From: an uncultured Eubacteriales bacterium
GTDB lineage: Bacteria; Bacillota; Clostridia; Christensenellales; CAG-138
DNA: 64,000 bases
Reading direction: 5' to 3'
Assembly (NCBI GenBank): GCA_900544555.1
Contig: UQWD01000007.1
Location: 1 to 64,000 of the forward strand
Positions within the stretch are counted from its first letter, which is position 1; every line of letters begins with the position of its first letter. A program made the position numbers and the translations under genes. Shown here in pieces: positions 25,076 to 34,910 of the stretch. The notes under the pieces are model-generated. The model was not told the origin of the DNA, did not search any database, and saw only the letters and a list, made by a program, of their open reading frames with translations.

Positions 25076-26527
25076 ATGGAGAAAGTAATTATGGAGGGGC
25101 TTACCTTTGACGATGTTCTGCTGATTCCGCAGGAATCCAGCGTTGTACCCAAGGATGTAGTTTTATCGACTAAGCTGACCAATCGCATTAAGCTGAACAT
25201 CCCCATAGTCAGCGCGGCGATGGATACCGTAACGGAGGCTAAGCTAGCCATCGCGATGGCGCGAAGCGGAGGTATCGGAATTATCCACAAGAACATGTCG
25301 ATAGAGCAGCAGGCCGCCCACGTTGACAGGGTAAAGCGCTCGGAGCACGGAGTTATCGTTGATCCCTTCTTTCTTTCTCCGGATCATCTTGTTTCAGACG
25401 CCGTAGCCCTTATGGAGAGGTATCATATTTCCGGCGTGCCGATAACGGTAAACGGCAAGCTGGTGGGCATACTGACGAACCGGGATTTAAGGTTTATCAC
25501 AAATTACAACGTTCCCGTAAAAACGCTGATGACGCATGAAAACCTCATAACCGTACCCGTAGGCACATCCATGGCGGAGGCGAAGGAGATACTCCGCAAG
25601 CATAAAATAGAAAAACTGCCCATCGTTGACGGAAGTGGGAATCTGATGGGGCTCATCACCATTAAGGATATTGAAAAGGCGATACAGTACCCAAATTCCG
25701 CAAAGGATGATAACGGCAGGCTTTTGGTGGGCGCTGCGCTCGGCGTTTCCAAGGACTGCCTTGAGAGGGCGGAGGCGCTAGTGGCGGCAAAGGTTGACGT
25801 TGTTGGCGTGGATACCGCGCACGGGCATAACCGAGAGGTTGCGGCTGTCATTGGCAAGCTTAAGAAGGCGTTCCCGCAGCTTCAGGTTATTGCGGGCAAC
25901 GTTGCTACCGCTGAGGCTACCGAGGCGCTCATTAAGGCTGGCGCGGACGCGGTTAAAGTCGGCATAGGCCCGGGTTCCATTTGCACTACGCGGGTAATCG
26001 CCGGTATAGGCGTGCCGCAGATAACCGCGATAATGGAGTGCGGCAGAGCGGCTAAACCGCATGGCGTTCCGATTATAGCGGATGGCGGCGTGAAATATTC
26101 GGGCGACATCGTAAAGGCCATAGCTGCCGGCGCGAACAGCGTGATGCTGGGCGGCTTGCTGGCCGGCACGGAGGAAAGCCCCGGGGAATCCGAAACCTAT
26201 CAGGGGCGCCGGTTTAAAGTTTACCGGGGCATGGGTTCACTGGGCGCGATGGCAAAGGGCAGCAGCGACCGCTATTTTCAGGAGGATGCGCCGAAGCTTG
26301 TCCCTGAAGGCGTGGAGGGGCGCGTTCCATACCGCGGCCCGCTAAGCGATACGCTCTTCCAGCTTTGCGGCGGATTACGCAGCGGCATGGGCTACTGCGG
26401 GGCTCAGACCATTGACGCGCTGCGAGAAAACGGAAAATTTATCCGTATTACCGCGGCCGGGCTGCGGGAGAGTCATCCCCACGACATCTTTATTACAAAG
26501 GAAGCGCCGAACTACTCGGCTAATTGA
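25076..26527 (+). CDS. guaB: IMP dehydrogenase
   Basis: A 483-aa enzyme oxidising IMP to XMP with NAD, the committed step to GTP. It opens GLTFDDVLLIPQESSVVP, has two CBS domains inserted at about residues 90-205 (ALMERYHISGVPITVNGKLV and LRKHKIEKLPIVDGSGNLMG), and the catalytic loop with the active Cys in GPGSICTTR (about residue 305). The flap region YRGMGSLGAMAKGSSDRYFQ follows. Length and order are standard. It is monocistronic: own promoter, own terminator. The IMP it uses would come from the pur operon 2 kb away. Confidence 0.97.
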   Translation: MEKVIMEGLTFDDVLLIPQESSVVPKDVVLSTKLTNRIKLNIPIVSAAMDTVTEAKLAIAMARSGGIGIIHKNMSIEQQAAHVDRVKRSEHGVIVDPFFLSPDHLVSDAVALMERYHISGVPITVNGKLVGILTNRDLRFITNYNVPVKTLMTHENLITVPVGTSMAEAKEILRKHKIEKLPIVDGSGNLMGLITIKDIEKAIQYPNSAKDDNGRLLVGAALGVSKDCLERAEALVAAKVDVVGVDTAHGHNREVAAVIGKLKKAFPQLQVIAGNVATAEATEALIKAGADAVKVGIGPGSICTTRVIAGIGVPQITAIMECGRAAKPHGVPIIADGGVKYSGDIVKAIAAGANSVMLGGLLAGTEESPGESETYQGRRFKVYRGMGSLGAMAKGSSDRYFQEDAPKLVPEGVEGRVPYRGPLSDTLFQLCGGLRSGMGYCGAQTIDALRENGKFIRITAAGLRESHPHDIFITKEAPNYSAN

Positions 26528-26601
26528 CGGATAAGCGTCTTATTCGCGCTGGATTGTATCTTCATTTTTTCCTAAAGAGGGCGGAAACGGGATAGTGTCG
26601 G

Positions 26602-26634
26602 GCGGCGCCGCGATATGCGGCGCCGCGGTTTTTT
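26602..26634 (+). terminator. guaB terminator
   Basis: Two copies of GCGGCGCCGC (26602-26611 and 26617-26626), self-complementary and 5 bases apart, followed by GG and six T. A strong intrinsic terminator 75 bases after guaB. Confidence 0.92.
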
Positions 26635-26984
26635 ATATATAAAAACTGCAGTGTTAAGATTTAATTGGGCAATAGTCTTTAATTGAAAGCGAGAGTTTAT
26701 ATAAAAATTGAGCCTGAAAAACTCGCGCCGCGCTAAAAGATCTCTCCAGTACGGGAGGGTTCATTGAGCCTGCGCGTATTGCCGCCGAGCAAGCGGTTTC
26801 CGGGTTGAGAATGTTCATGCCGCTTGCCTTATAATTAAGCTTAACATAATTATATGCTGTATTGGCTCCTGCTGTATATCAAGGGGTGATTTAGCCTTTC
26901 TCGTTGTTTTAGGCTGACTGCGGCATTATAATGATAATATAACCACTTTTGTAACGCCTAATTAAAGTTGAGGGGGGTGTTTAG
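26635..26984 (+). other. Intergenic region without a recognisable gene
   Basis: About 350 bases. A short open stretch around 26740-26830 reads like protein (GGFIEPARIAAEQAVSGLRM on the plus strand) but has no start, ends after about 25 codons and may be a gene remnant or chance. The promoter of the DUF4003-like gene should lie near 26930, where TATAATGATAATATAACC occurs. Confidence 0.3.
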
Positions 26985-27974
26985 ATGAATGCCACAGGAA
27001 AGTGCAGGGTAGAACTTTTTGCGGCTAACATGCGAATTATTAACAAAGAATTTCCCTGGCAAAACGCAATGTCATTGCGGCTGGCGTCGCTTCTGTACGC
27101 TAAGGAGGGTAAAACGGTTAATTGTGAAGCTATCAGGCAATGCCATGCTTTAGTGAAACAAAACACCGGCGTATTTTCCGCGTTTCGAGGGAATATGGCA
27201 TTTAGCCTGGCGGCCCTGCTTTCGTTGTATCCAAAACCGAGGGATGTTTTAAAAGAAACGTTGAAAGTATATGACTTGTTGAAAGGCGTAAAGTTCCACG
27301 CTTCCGACTTTCTGGTGGGCGCTGCTTATCAAATCGCGTCACAATCCAACCCTTCCGATTATGAGGGTGTTATTACACGCGCGCGAAGCTATTACGATGG
27401 TATGAAAGCTCGCCATTTTTACAATACGGGGCAGGATGATTATATCTATGCGGCTATGTTAGGCCTTGCGGATATTGATGCTTCTTCGAGTATAGAGCGC
27501 ATTGAGCGGCTTTATAGCCGATTAAAAGACGAGTTTTGGGATAAAAACAGCGTTCAGGCTTTGGCGCAGGTATTGGTAATCGGCGGCTTGGACGAAAGTG
27601 TTATCGATCGTGTTTTTGCCCTAAGGGACGCGTTTCGGGCGCAAAAAATCAGGCTGGATAAAACCTATACGCTGCCAATGTTGGGAATCCTCGCCCTTGT
27701 GCCGGTTGAAATTGATACGATAGTACGAGACATAGACGATGCGCAGGGAGCTTTGAGAGCGCAGAAAGGATTTGGTTCGCTGTCCGTTACAACGCAGGAA
27801 CTGCTTTTGTATATTTCATCAGTTATAGCCGGCGTTTATGCCGAAAACTCAAAGGAAGGAGGGGTATTGACAGCCGCGCTTTCCACCAGCATTACAAATA
27901 TGATAATCGCACAGCAGGCGGCCATGACAGCGGCTGTTTGCGCCTCTGCCGCCGCGGCGTCGGCGTCGACATAG
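26985..27974 (+). CDS. DUF4003-family protein
   Basis: A 329-aa soluble, mostly helical protein. It matches what I know of the DUF4003 family: an N-terminal FAANMRIINKEFPWQNAMSL segment, FRGNMAFSLAALLSL, and a C-terminal block ending in an Ala-rich tail (ITNMIIAQQAAMTAAVCASA). No catalytic residues can be named and no function is established. GAGGGGGG precedes the ATG. It is transcribed alone. Confidence 0.7.
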   Translation: MNATGKCRVELFAANMRIINKEFPWQNAMSLRLASLLYAKEGKTVNCEAIRQCHALVKQNTGVFSAFRGNMAFSLAALLSLYPKPRDVLKETLKVYDLLKGVKFHASDFLVGAAYQIASQSNPSDYEGVITRARSYYDGMKARHFYNTGQDDYIYAAMLGLADIDASSSIERIERLYSRLKDEFWDKNSVQALAQVLVIGGLDESVIDRVFALRDAFRAQKIRLDKTYTLPMLGILALVPVEIDTIVRDIDDAQGALRAQKGFGSLSVTTQELLLYISSVIAGVYAENSKEGGVLTAALSTSITNMIIAQQAAMTAAVCASAAAASAST

Positions 27975-28380
27975 TTTTTAAAAGCGGCTTAAAGATAAAG
28001 CGCATGTTAAGCTATAAAGCCCTCAAGTGCGCAAAACGAAACAATTTTCCACCGGAACTCTCATACCCGCGGTAAAGAGCTGAGCTGCCGAAGAACCGCG
28101 TTTAGAATACGCAAGTCTGTTCGGTAGGGAGCGTTGCAGAGTTAGTGTTTGTGCCCGAGTGAGGATAGAGCCGCTCTCATGGTCAGGGGATAATGTACGG
28201 CTCCGCCTTTAAAGCGGCTAAAGCAACGCCGTTCCGTACTAAAAGGCGGTTGGCGTTCAAAAGTTATGTTTTGAATGCCTGTTTCCGTTTTAACAATTCT
28301 AACGCGAACATGACGACCGCGCCTGTCGCATGCGCTCCCCGCCCGAGTAGAATAAGGTGAAACTTCTTTTGTCTAGAGAA
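27975..28380. other. Non-coding region with several potential hairpins
   Basis: About 400 bases with no gene. Local pairings include CCGAA...TTCGG around GCGT-N7-ACGC (about 28096-28125), GAGCCG...CGGCTC (about 28165-28203) and CCGC-N7-GCGG just after. No known riboswitch core is recognisable. It directly adjoins the structured repeat that follows. Confidence 0.35.
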
Positions 28381-28632
28381 GGCTCGCTATGCTATGCAAA
28401 GGCGAGCCCAGCAGGTCAAAAAAACCGGGGGTAGGGTCGAACCGCAACCCCCCATAGGCTTTCAACCGAACCTGACGACATGTGCGTCAGATTCGGAATG
28501 CCTTGCGTAGCAAGGGTTTCTTTGCACGGGGCGCTGACCGCACAATGTGCAAGCGCTCCGTGTTAACTCGAAAAACGTGGCGCAGCCACTTTTTAGACAC
28601 ATTGGGCTCGCTATGCTATGCATAGGCGAGCC
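28381..28632 (-). repeat. Structured interspersed repeat, copy 1, with flanking hairpins
   Basis: The core at 28409-28605 (about 197 bp) is the reverse complement of 41345-41545 with roughly 85-90% identity by eye. It contains a 12-bp stem (28466-28496, CCGAA.CTGACG/CGTCAGATTCGG), a long stem from GCACGGGGCGCT to AGCGCTCCGTG, and a hairpin GTGGC/GCCAC between A- and T-runs. At the other end, GGGGGT (28427-28432) pairs with ACCCCC (28447-28452). Read on the minus strand this end becomes an intrinsic terminator with seven T, so minus is the likely transcribed direction. Two nearly identical 28-base hairpin units with arms GGCTCGC and GCGAGCC flank the core at 28381-28408 and 28605-28632; copy 2 lacks them. 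Confidence 0.8.
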
Positions 28633-28669
28633 GTCTCTTTCATACCAGTATGATTAACTTGATGTTTAA

Positions 28670-31600
28670 TTACCTGAAATAATCTACCGCGCCCTGGAAT
28701 ATGCGGTTATCGCTGTTGCCGGGCACATTTTGATACAGCCCGGGTCCTACGCGTTCGCTGTGCGCCATCTTGCCGAATATCCGGCCGTCCCTTGAAGTTA
28801 TTCCTTCAACAGCTGCAACGGAGCCGTTGGGGTTGATGGAAATATCCATCGATGGGGTCCCGGCCTCATCGGAATATTGGGTGGCAATCTGCCCATTGTG
28901 CTCTAGCTGCCGCAAAAGCTCCGGTGAACAGATAAACCGCCCTTCCCCGTGCGAAACCGGCGTAAGGTGAACGTCACCCACTCGGCTGTGCATCAGCCAG
29001 GGCGAAAGGTTTGAGGATACGCGCGTATGAACAAGCCGGGATTGATGGCGGCCAATAGCGTTCATGGTCAGGGTAGGGCAGCTTTCATCCATCGGGCGTA
29101 TCTCGCCAAACGGGATTAGCCCAAGCTTTAACAGCGCTTGAAAGCCGTTGCATATGCCTAGAATCAGCCCGTCACGTTTTTGGATGAGGCGCGCTATCGC
29201 GTCGCTCACCTGCGGGCTGCGCATGAACGCCGTGATGAATTTGCCGGAACCATCCGGCTCGTCGCCGCTTGAAAAACCGCCTGGAATAAAGAGTATCTGC
29301 GCGTTATCGATTAAACAGGCGAACCTTTCGGCGGATTCGGAGATATCCGCGGCGGAGAGGTTTCGGATTACGCATACCTCAGGCAGGGCCCCAGCTTGCT
29401 TTAGCGCCCAGGCTGAATCGTACTCGCAGTTTGTTCCCGGAAACACCGGTATAACGGCCCTCGGCTTCGATAATCCGGCAGCGGGCTTTACGCCGCGAGC
29501 GCGTTCAAAGCGGTATGCGTGAACGGGTTTGGCGTTAAGCGCGAATGAAACCGGATAAACAGGCTCCAGCTTCGCCTCATACGCGGCCTCCAAATCCGAT
29601 ATGCGCACACGTTCACGCTCGCGGACAATGGTATATTCCCCTTGCGTAACACCAATGGGAACGCCGGCCTCAACCCCGTCGGCAAGCTCAAGGATTAAGC
29701 CGCCTAAGCAAGAACCGAAAAGCGCTTCGTCACTGACGCTGTTGTTCAAGCGAACGCCTATCCGGTTTCCAAGGCACATTTTCAATAGCCCTTCAGCCAC
29801 GCCCCCGCCCGTAACCGCGTAAGCGGATAGCGCCTTGCCGGAACGGATAAGCGCACAAGCCTCGTCAAGCGTCCGGCGGACCGCGCCTGTCGCGCCGTCT
29901 AAACCCGTTTCGGGTTGCAGTATCGCAACCGTTGATCCTGTCCGCTTGAACTGCGGCGAAACAACGCGGTTGATATCGCTGAGCGCTACGGCGAAAGAAA
30001 CAAGGGTGGGGGGGACGTCGATGTTTTCGAAACTTCCGCTCATGGAATCCTTTCCGCCAATCGCCGCTATCCCCAGATCAAGCTGCGCCCTTAGCGCGCC
30101 AAGAAGAGCGGCCAGCGGCTTGCCCCAGCGGGTAGGTTCCGCGCCGGGGCGGCCGAAATATTCCTGAAACGAAAGGTGCGCGGTCTGAAGGTCCGCGCCG
30201 GCGGCCGCCAGTTTTGCGACCGATTCCACCACAGCCATATACGCGCCCAGATAGGGATCGGCTTCGGACAGGTACGGGTCGTAACCATAAGCCATCACAG
30301 AGCACGTCTTAGTTTGCGCGTTCAGAACCGGCAGCTTTGAAACCATAGCCTGAACGGGTGTAAGCTGCCGCTTCCCACCGAAGGGCATGAACACCGCCCC
30401 GCAGCCGATGGTGGAATCGAAACGCTCCGCAAGGCCGCGCTTTGAACAAACGTTTAAGCTTGTAGCTAAAGAAACCCACCTTTGCCCGAACGTTCCCCCG
30501 GGCAGTTCCTTTTTTGTTGGTTTCGGGGTGTCCACAAAGGCGCGCGCGCTTTTTGGCGCGCCGTTGGTATTTAAAAACTCTCGGGAAATATTGACAATAT
30601 GGGCCCCGTTCCATTTCATGCGCAGCCGCGCCGTGTCCGTGATTACGGCGACCGGGGTCGCCTCAAGGTTTTCTTGCCCGGCCAGCCGGATGAAGGCGGG
30701 GGCGTCCTCTTTTGAGAGGACCGCGGCCATCCGCTCCTGCGATTCGCTTATGGCCAGCTCGGTTCCGTCAAGGCCCTCGTATTTTTTGGGAACAGCGTTT
30801 AAATCAATATCCATACCGTCCGCAAGCTCGCCGATAGCCACGGATACGCCGCCCGCGCCAAAATCGTTGCAGCGCTTTATCATGCGCGCCGCCTCAGGGT
30901 CGCGGAACAGCCTTTGAAGCTTGCGTTCCTCTGGAGCGTTGCCCTTTTGCACCTCTGCGCCGCATTGCTCAAGAGAGGCAAACTCATGCTTTTTTGATGA
31001 ACCGGTGGCGCCGCCGCAGCCGTCCCTACCCGTACGGCCTCCGATGAGGATAACAACGTCGCCGGGGGCGGGCGTCTCGCGGCGCACGTTTTTTGCGGGA
31101 GCCGCGCCGAGCACAGCGCCTATTTCCATGTGCTTGGCGGCATAGCCTGGGTGGTAAATCTCATCCACTAATCCTGTTGCCAGACCGATCTGGTTGCCGT
31201 ACGAGCTGTACCCCTCCGCCGCGGACGTAACAATCTTGCGCTGCGGGAGCTTGCCGAGCATCGTTTCCTCCGCGGGCGTAAGGGGATCGGCCGCGCCCGT
31301 TACGCGCATCGCCTGGTATACGTACCCGCGCCCTGAAAGCGGGTCGCGGATAGCCCCGCCGATACAGGTTGCCGCGCCGCCGAAAGGCTCAATTTCAGTT
31401 GGATGGTTATGCGTTTCATTTTTAAAAAACAAAAGCCAATCCTGCATCTCACCGTCAACATCCGCGCGTATACGCACCGTACACGCGTTTACTTCCTCCG
31501 ATTCATCCAAGTCCGCGAGCTTACCAACGCTTTTTAGATATTTCGCGCCTATCGTCGCGATATCCATCAGCGCGGGCGGTTTTTGAATGTTGAGCTCCCT

Positions 31601-32356
31601 GCGAAGCGCCATATACCTGTCAAAGGCGCGCTGCGCCTCATCATGCTCAAATTCAACGGTTTCAAGCGCGGTATGGAAGGTGGTATGGCGGCAGTGGTCG
31701 GACCAGTACGTGTCGATAACGCGGATCTCGGTCAGCGTGGGGCTCCGCCCTTCCTTCCTAAAATAAGCCTGGCAAAAACGGATATCCTCAAAATCCATGG
31801 CCAGGCCGTATTGACGGATAAACGCCTCAAGCGCCCCGCTGTCCATCGTGATAAAGCCGTCCAATACCGGTACGACCTCCGGCGCGTTCACAGGCAGCTC
31901 AAGGGATTCGGGCAAATCCATTGAAGCTTCACGGCTGTCCACAGGGTTGATAACATGCTTTTTAATCCGCGTGAACTGACTAGGGGTCAACTCTCCTTCG
32001 AGGATATAGATTCTGGCGGCGCGTATCGTCGGCCGCGGCCCCTGTGAAATAATCTGTACGCACTGCGCCGCGGAATCCGCCCGCTGATCAAATTGGCCGG
32101 GCAGATTTTCCACGGCGAATACCGCGGCGCCCGTTTTTGGCAGCTCGTTATAGATATCGTCAACCTGCGGTTCTGAGAACACCGTTTTTTTGCACGCCTC
32201 AAAAATATCAGGGGCGATATGCTCAACGTCATACCTGTTCACGATGCGCAGGCCCGTAAGCTGGCGTATCCCAAGGAACGAACGGATATCCTCAAGCAAC
32301 TGATTCGCCTCAGACGCGTAAGGCGCCTTCTTTTCCACGTAAATCCTGTATACCAT
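28670..32356 (-). CDS. purL: Phosphoribosylformylglycinamidine synthase, single-chain form
   Basis: A 1228-aa enzyme converting FGAR, glutamine and ATP to FGAM. It is the large single-chain form: an N-terminal substrate-channelling domain (about 1-200), two ATPase/AIRS-like halves (THNHPTEIEPFGGAATCIGG, GGRTGRDGCGGATGSSKKHE) and a C-terminal class I glutamine amidotransferase (about 965-1228) with the nucleophile Cys in LILGICNGFQALLKLG and PGGFSSGDEPDGSGK. So no separate purQ or purS is needed, and none is present. It is the last gene of the pur operon. An AAGGAG site precedes the ATG. Confidence 0.96.
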   Translation of the reverse strand: MVYRIYVEKKAPYASEANQLLEDIRSFLGIRQLTGLRIVNRYDVEHIAPDIFEACKKTVFSEPQVDDIYNELPKTGAAVFAVENLPGQFDQRADSAAQCVQIISQGPRPTIRAARIYILEGELTPSQFTRIKKHVINPVDSREASMDLPESLELPVNAPEVVPVLDGFITMDSGALEAFIRQYGLAMDFEDIRFCQAYFRKEGRSPTLTEIRVIDTYWSDHCRHTTFHTALETVEFEHDEAQRAFDRYMALRRELNIQKPPALMDIATIGAKYLKSVGKLADLDESEEVNACTVRIRADVDGEMQDWLLFFKNETHNHPTEIEPFGGAATCIGGAIRDPLSGRGYVYQAMRVTGAADPLTPAEETMLGKLPQRKIVTSAAEGYSSYGNQIGLATGLVDEIYHPGYAAKHMEIGAVLGAAPAKNVRRETPAPGDVVILIGGRTGRDGCGGATGSSKKHEFASLEQCGAEVQKGNAPEERKLQRLFRDPEAARMIKRCNDFGAGGVSVAIGELADGMDIDLNAVPKKYEGLDGTELAISESQERMAAVLSKEDAPAFIRLAGQENLEATPVAVITDTARLRMKWNGAHIVNISREFLNTNGAPKSARAFVDTPKPTKKELPGGTFGQRWVSLATSLNVCSKRGLAERFDSTIGCGAVFMPFGGKRQLTPVQAMVSKLPVLNAQTKTCSVMAYGYDPYLSEADPYLGAYMAVVESVAKLAAAGADLQTAHLSFQEYFGRPGAEPTRWGKPLAALLGALRAQLDLGIAAIGGKDSMSGSFENIDVPPTLVSFAVALSDINRVVSPQFKRTGSTVAILQPETGLDGATGAVRRTLDEACALIRSGKALSAYAVTGGGVAEGLLKMCLGNRIGVRLNNSVSDEALFGSCLGGLILELADGVEAGVPIGVTQGEYTIVRERERVRISDLEAAYEAKLEPVYPVSFALNAKPVHAYRFERARGVKPAAGLSKPRAVIPVFPGTNCEYDSAWALKQAGALPEVCVIRNLSAADISESAERFACLIDNAQILFIPGGFSSGDEPDGSGKFITAFMRSPQVSDAIARLIQKRDGLILGICNGFQALLKLGLIPFGEIRPMDESCPTLTMNAIGRHQSRLVHTRVSSNLSPWLMHSRVGDVHLTPVSHGEGRFICSPELLRQLEHNGQIATQYSDEAGTPSMDISINPNGSVAAVEGITSRDGRIFGKMAHSERVGPGLYQNVPGNSDNRIFQGAVDYFR

Positions 32357-32414
32357 GCTTAGCTCCTTATTCCTATACTGTAACGGGGCCGCGCCTTCGC
32401 GGCAGCTTTAGGGG

Positions 32415-33692
32415 CTATCCCTGCCCGCGTGTTAGCGCGGATCTTCCTATGTCCTTTCGGAAATAATTTTTGTCAAACCGTATCTCGTCCACCGCGGCGT
32501 ATGCGTTTTTTACCGCTTCTCTAAGAGATCCGGCTACCGCCGTTACGCCCAGCACCCGGCCGCCTGAGGTGTGGAAGCTTCCGTCGGCAAAACGTGTTCC
32601 CGCGTGAAAAATTTCAATGCCCTCCATGCTTTGAGCGTTACCAAACGTAATGGGCTTTCCCGTTTCATAACGCCCGGGATAGCCGCCGCTGGCCATCACC
32701 ACGCAGCACGAAGCACCCTGACTGACTAAGACCGGAACACTGCTCAGCCGCCCGTCCTCAACCGCTTCCATCACCGTAAGCAGATCGGTTTGTAAAAGCG
32801 GCAGAACGGCCTGGGTTTCAGGGTCGCCGAAGCGGCAGTTGTATTCAATAACCTTCGGGCCGTCGGGCGTAAGCATCAGCCCGAAATACAGGCAGCCGCG
32901 AAAGCGCCGGCCTTCCTCGTTCATCGCCCGTATTGTGGGTACAAAAATTTCTTCCATACATCGCTGCGCCATATCCGGCGTGTAAAACGGATTGGGCGCG
33001 ATTACGCCCATACCGCCCGTGTTGGGCCCTTCGTCTCCATCAAGCGCGCGCTTGTGATCCATGGATGCGGCGAGAGGCTTAACTATGACCCCGTCCGTAA
33101 ACGCGAGCACGGATACCTCAGGGCCGGTTAGAAATTCTTCAATCACCACCCGACTTCCGCCGCGGCCAAAGGCATGCTCCACCATCATGGCTCGAACCGC
33201 CGCTAAAGCCTCCTCAAATCCGTTCGCGATGATAACGCCCTTGCCGAGCGCGAGCCCGTCCGCTTTGATAACGGCTGGGTACTGCGCGCAGCGCAGGTAA
33301 TCCTGAGCCGCCTGATAATCGTCGAACACACGGTATCGCGCGGTGGGTATGCCGTATTTGCGCATCAGCTCCTTGGCGAACGCCTTGCTGCTTTCTATAA
33401 CCGCAGCCTTGGCCTCTGGCCCAAAACAGCGGATTCCGGCCGCGTGCAGGGCGTCGACAGCGCCCAGCGCAAGCGGGTCGTCCGGCGCGACGACGGCAAA
33501 ATCTATCCGCTCGCGCACGGCGAAGCGAACAATTCCATCGATGTCCAACGCCTTTATATCCACGCACTGAGCCTCGCGGCTGATACCGCCGTTGCCCGGC
33601 AGCGCATAGATGGTTTCTACTTTCGGGTTCCGTTTAAGGTAGCGTATAAGCGCGTGCTCGCGCCCGCCTGAACCTATAACCATCAGCCTCAT
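32415..33692 (-). CDS. purD: Phosphoribosylamine-glycine ligase
   Basis: A 425-aa ATP-grasp ligase that joins phosphoribosylamine and glycine to GAR. It starts MRLMVIGSGGREHALIRYLK and has the ATP-grasp landmarks VIKADGLALGKGVIIA, the MDHKRALDGDEGPNTGGMG loop and VIEYNCRFGDPETQAVLPLL. The length is standard. It lies between the AICAR formyltransferase and purL in the operon, with 15 bases after the former. Confidence 0.96.
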   Translation of the reverse strand: MRLMVIGSGGREHALIRYLKRNPKVETIYALPGNGGISREAQCVDIKALDIDGIVRFAVRERIDFAVVAPDDPLALGAVDALHAAGIRCFGPEAKAAVIESSKAFAKELMRKYGIPTARYRVFDDYQAAQDYLRCAQYPAVIKADGLALGKGVIIANGFEEALAAVRAMMVEHAFGRGGSRVVIEEFLTGPEVSVLAFTDGVIVKPLAASMDHKRALDGDEGPNTGGMGVIAPNPFYTPDMAQRCMEEIFVPTIRAMNEEGRRFRGCLYFGLMLTPDGPKVIEYNCRFGDPETQAVLPLLQTDLLTVMEAVEDGRLSSVPVLVSQGASCCVVMASGGYPGRYETGKPITFGNAQSMEGIEIFHAGTRFADGSFHTSGGRVLGVTAVAGSLREAVKNAYAAVDEIRFDKNYFRKDIGRSALTRGQG

Positions 33693-33707
33693 AAAAAAGC
33701 CCCCCAG

Positions 33708-34910
33708 TTAATGGTGAAACAGCCTCAGCCCGGTGAAGGCCATGGCCATATCGTACTTATCACACACGGCGATTACGTTATCATCGCGCACGGAGCCGCC
33801 CGGCTGAGCGATGTATTTTACGCCGCTGCGGTATGCGCGCTCAATATTATCGCCGAACGGGAAAAACGCGTCGCTCGCAAGCGCCGTGTCAGAGAACCCG
33901 TCGAGCCATTCCCTTTTTTCCTCATCGGACAGCGGCTCCGGGCGGATTTCGAAAAAGCGTTCCCACACGCCGTCGCCGGTAACATCCATATATTCATCCC
34001 TCGATAAAAAGCAATCGACGGCGTTATCGCGCTCGGGCCGGCCAATACCGGGGGCAAAGCGCAGGCCCAGAACCCTGGGGTGCTGCCGCAGCCGCCATAA
34101 ATCGGCCTTATTCCCCGCAAGGCGCGTGCAATGGATTCGGGACTGCTGCCCGGCGCCAACGCCGATAGTCTGGCCGTCTTTTACGTAGCAGACGGAATTG
34201 GATTGGGTGTATTTGAGCGTGACGAGCGCAACCATCAGATCTCGCCGGGCGCTCTTTGGTATATCCTTGTTTTTGGTTACAATATTATCAAGAAGCGTTT
34301 CGGTGATTACCGCCCCGTTACGCCGCTGCTCGAACGTTACGCCAAATACATGCTTGCGCTCAATGGGATCGGGCGCATACGCTTCGTCTATCTCAATGAT
34401 ATTATAGTTGCCGCCGCGCTTGTTTTTGATTAGCTCCAGCGCCGCCGGATCAAAGCCGGGCGCGATTATCCCGTCGGAAACCTCACGCCGGATAACTCTG
34501 GCCGTGGGCTCGTCGCATATGTCGCTCAGCGCGATAAAATCGCCGAACGACGACATCCTGTCCGCGCCGCGAGCACGCGTATAGGCTGCCGCAAGCGGCG
34601 AAAGCTGAGCGTCCCCGGCAAAGTACATTTGCCGCTCTGCCGGGCCAAGAGGCAGGCCGATGGCCGCGCCCGCCGGGCTCACATGCTTAAAGGAGGCAGC
34701 CGCGGGCAAGCCGGTCAGCTCCTTAAGCTCGCGCACGAGCTGCCAGCCGTTGAGCGCGTCCAGAAAATTAATGTAGCCCGGCCGCCCGTTCAAAACCCGT
34801 ATGGGGAGCGCGCCTTCATCCATATAGATGCAGGCGGGTTTCTGGTTGGGGTTGCAACCATACTTAAGCGGTATCAAAGAATGCGTCACTTTCGTTACCT
34901 CGTTATTCAT
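33708..34910 (-). CDS. Stand-alone AICAR formyltransferase
   Basis: A 400-aa protein corresponding to the formyltransferase part of PurH only. It begins near LIPLKYGCNPNQKPACIYMD and carries the substrate and folate segments (AASFKHVSPAGAAIG, KYTQSNSVCYVKDGQTIGVG, GAGQQSRIHC, and AQPGGSVRDDNVIAVCDKYD). The N-terminal IMP cyclohydrolase domain of ordinary PurH (about 200 residues with the KTHPxxxGGILA motif) is absent; the gene directly upstream supplies that step. Start taken at the ATG 34910, which overlaps the previous stop by 8 bases; an in-frame ATG at 34949 lies inside the upstream gene. Confidence 0.92.
   Translation of the reverse strand: MNNEVTKVTHSLIPLKYGCNPNQKPACIYMDEGALPIRVLNGRPGYINFLDALNGWQLVRELKELTGLPAAASFKHVSPAGAAIGLPLGPAERQMYFAGDAQLSPLAAAYTRARGADRMSSFGDFIALSDICDEPTARVIRREVSDGIIAPGFDPAALELIKNKRGGNYNIIEIDEAYAPDPIERKHVFGVTFEQRRNGAVITETLLDNIVTKNKDIPKSARRDLMVALVTLKYTQSNSVCYVKDGQTIGVGAGQQSRIHCTRLAGNKADLWRLRQHPRVLGLRFAPGIGRPERDNAVDCFLSRDEYMDVTGDGVWERFFEIRPEPLSDEEKREWLDGFSDTALASDAFFPFGDNIERAYRSGVKYIAQPGGSVRDDNVIAVCDKYDMAMAFTGLRLFHH

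Noticed and set aside
26740..26830. Short protein-like stretch reading GGFIEPARIAAEQAVSGLRM
   Set aside because: Too short and without a start. Could be a remnant, but I could not place it in a family.
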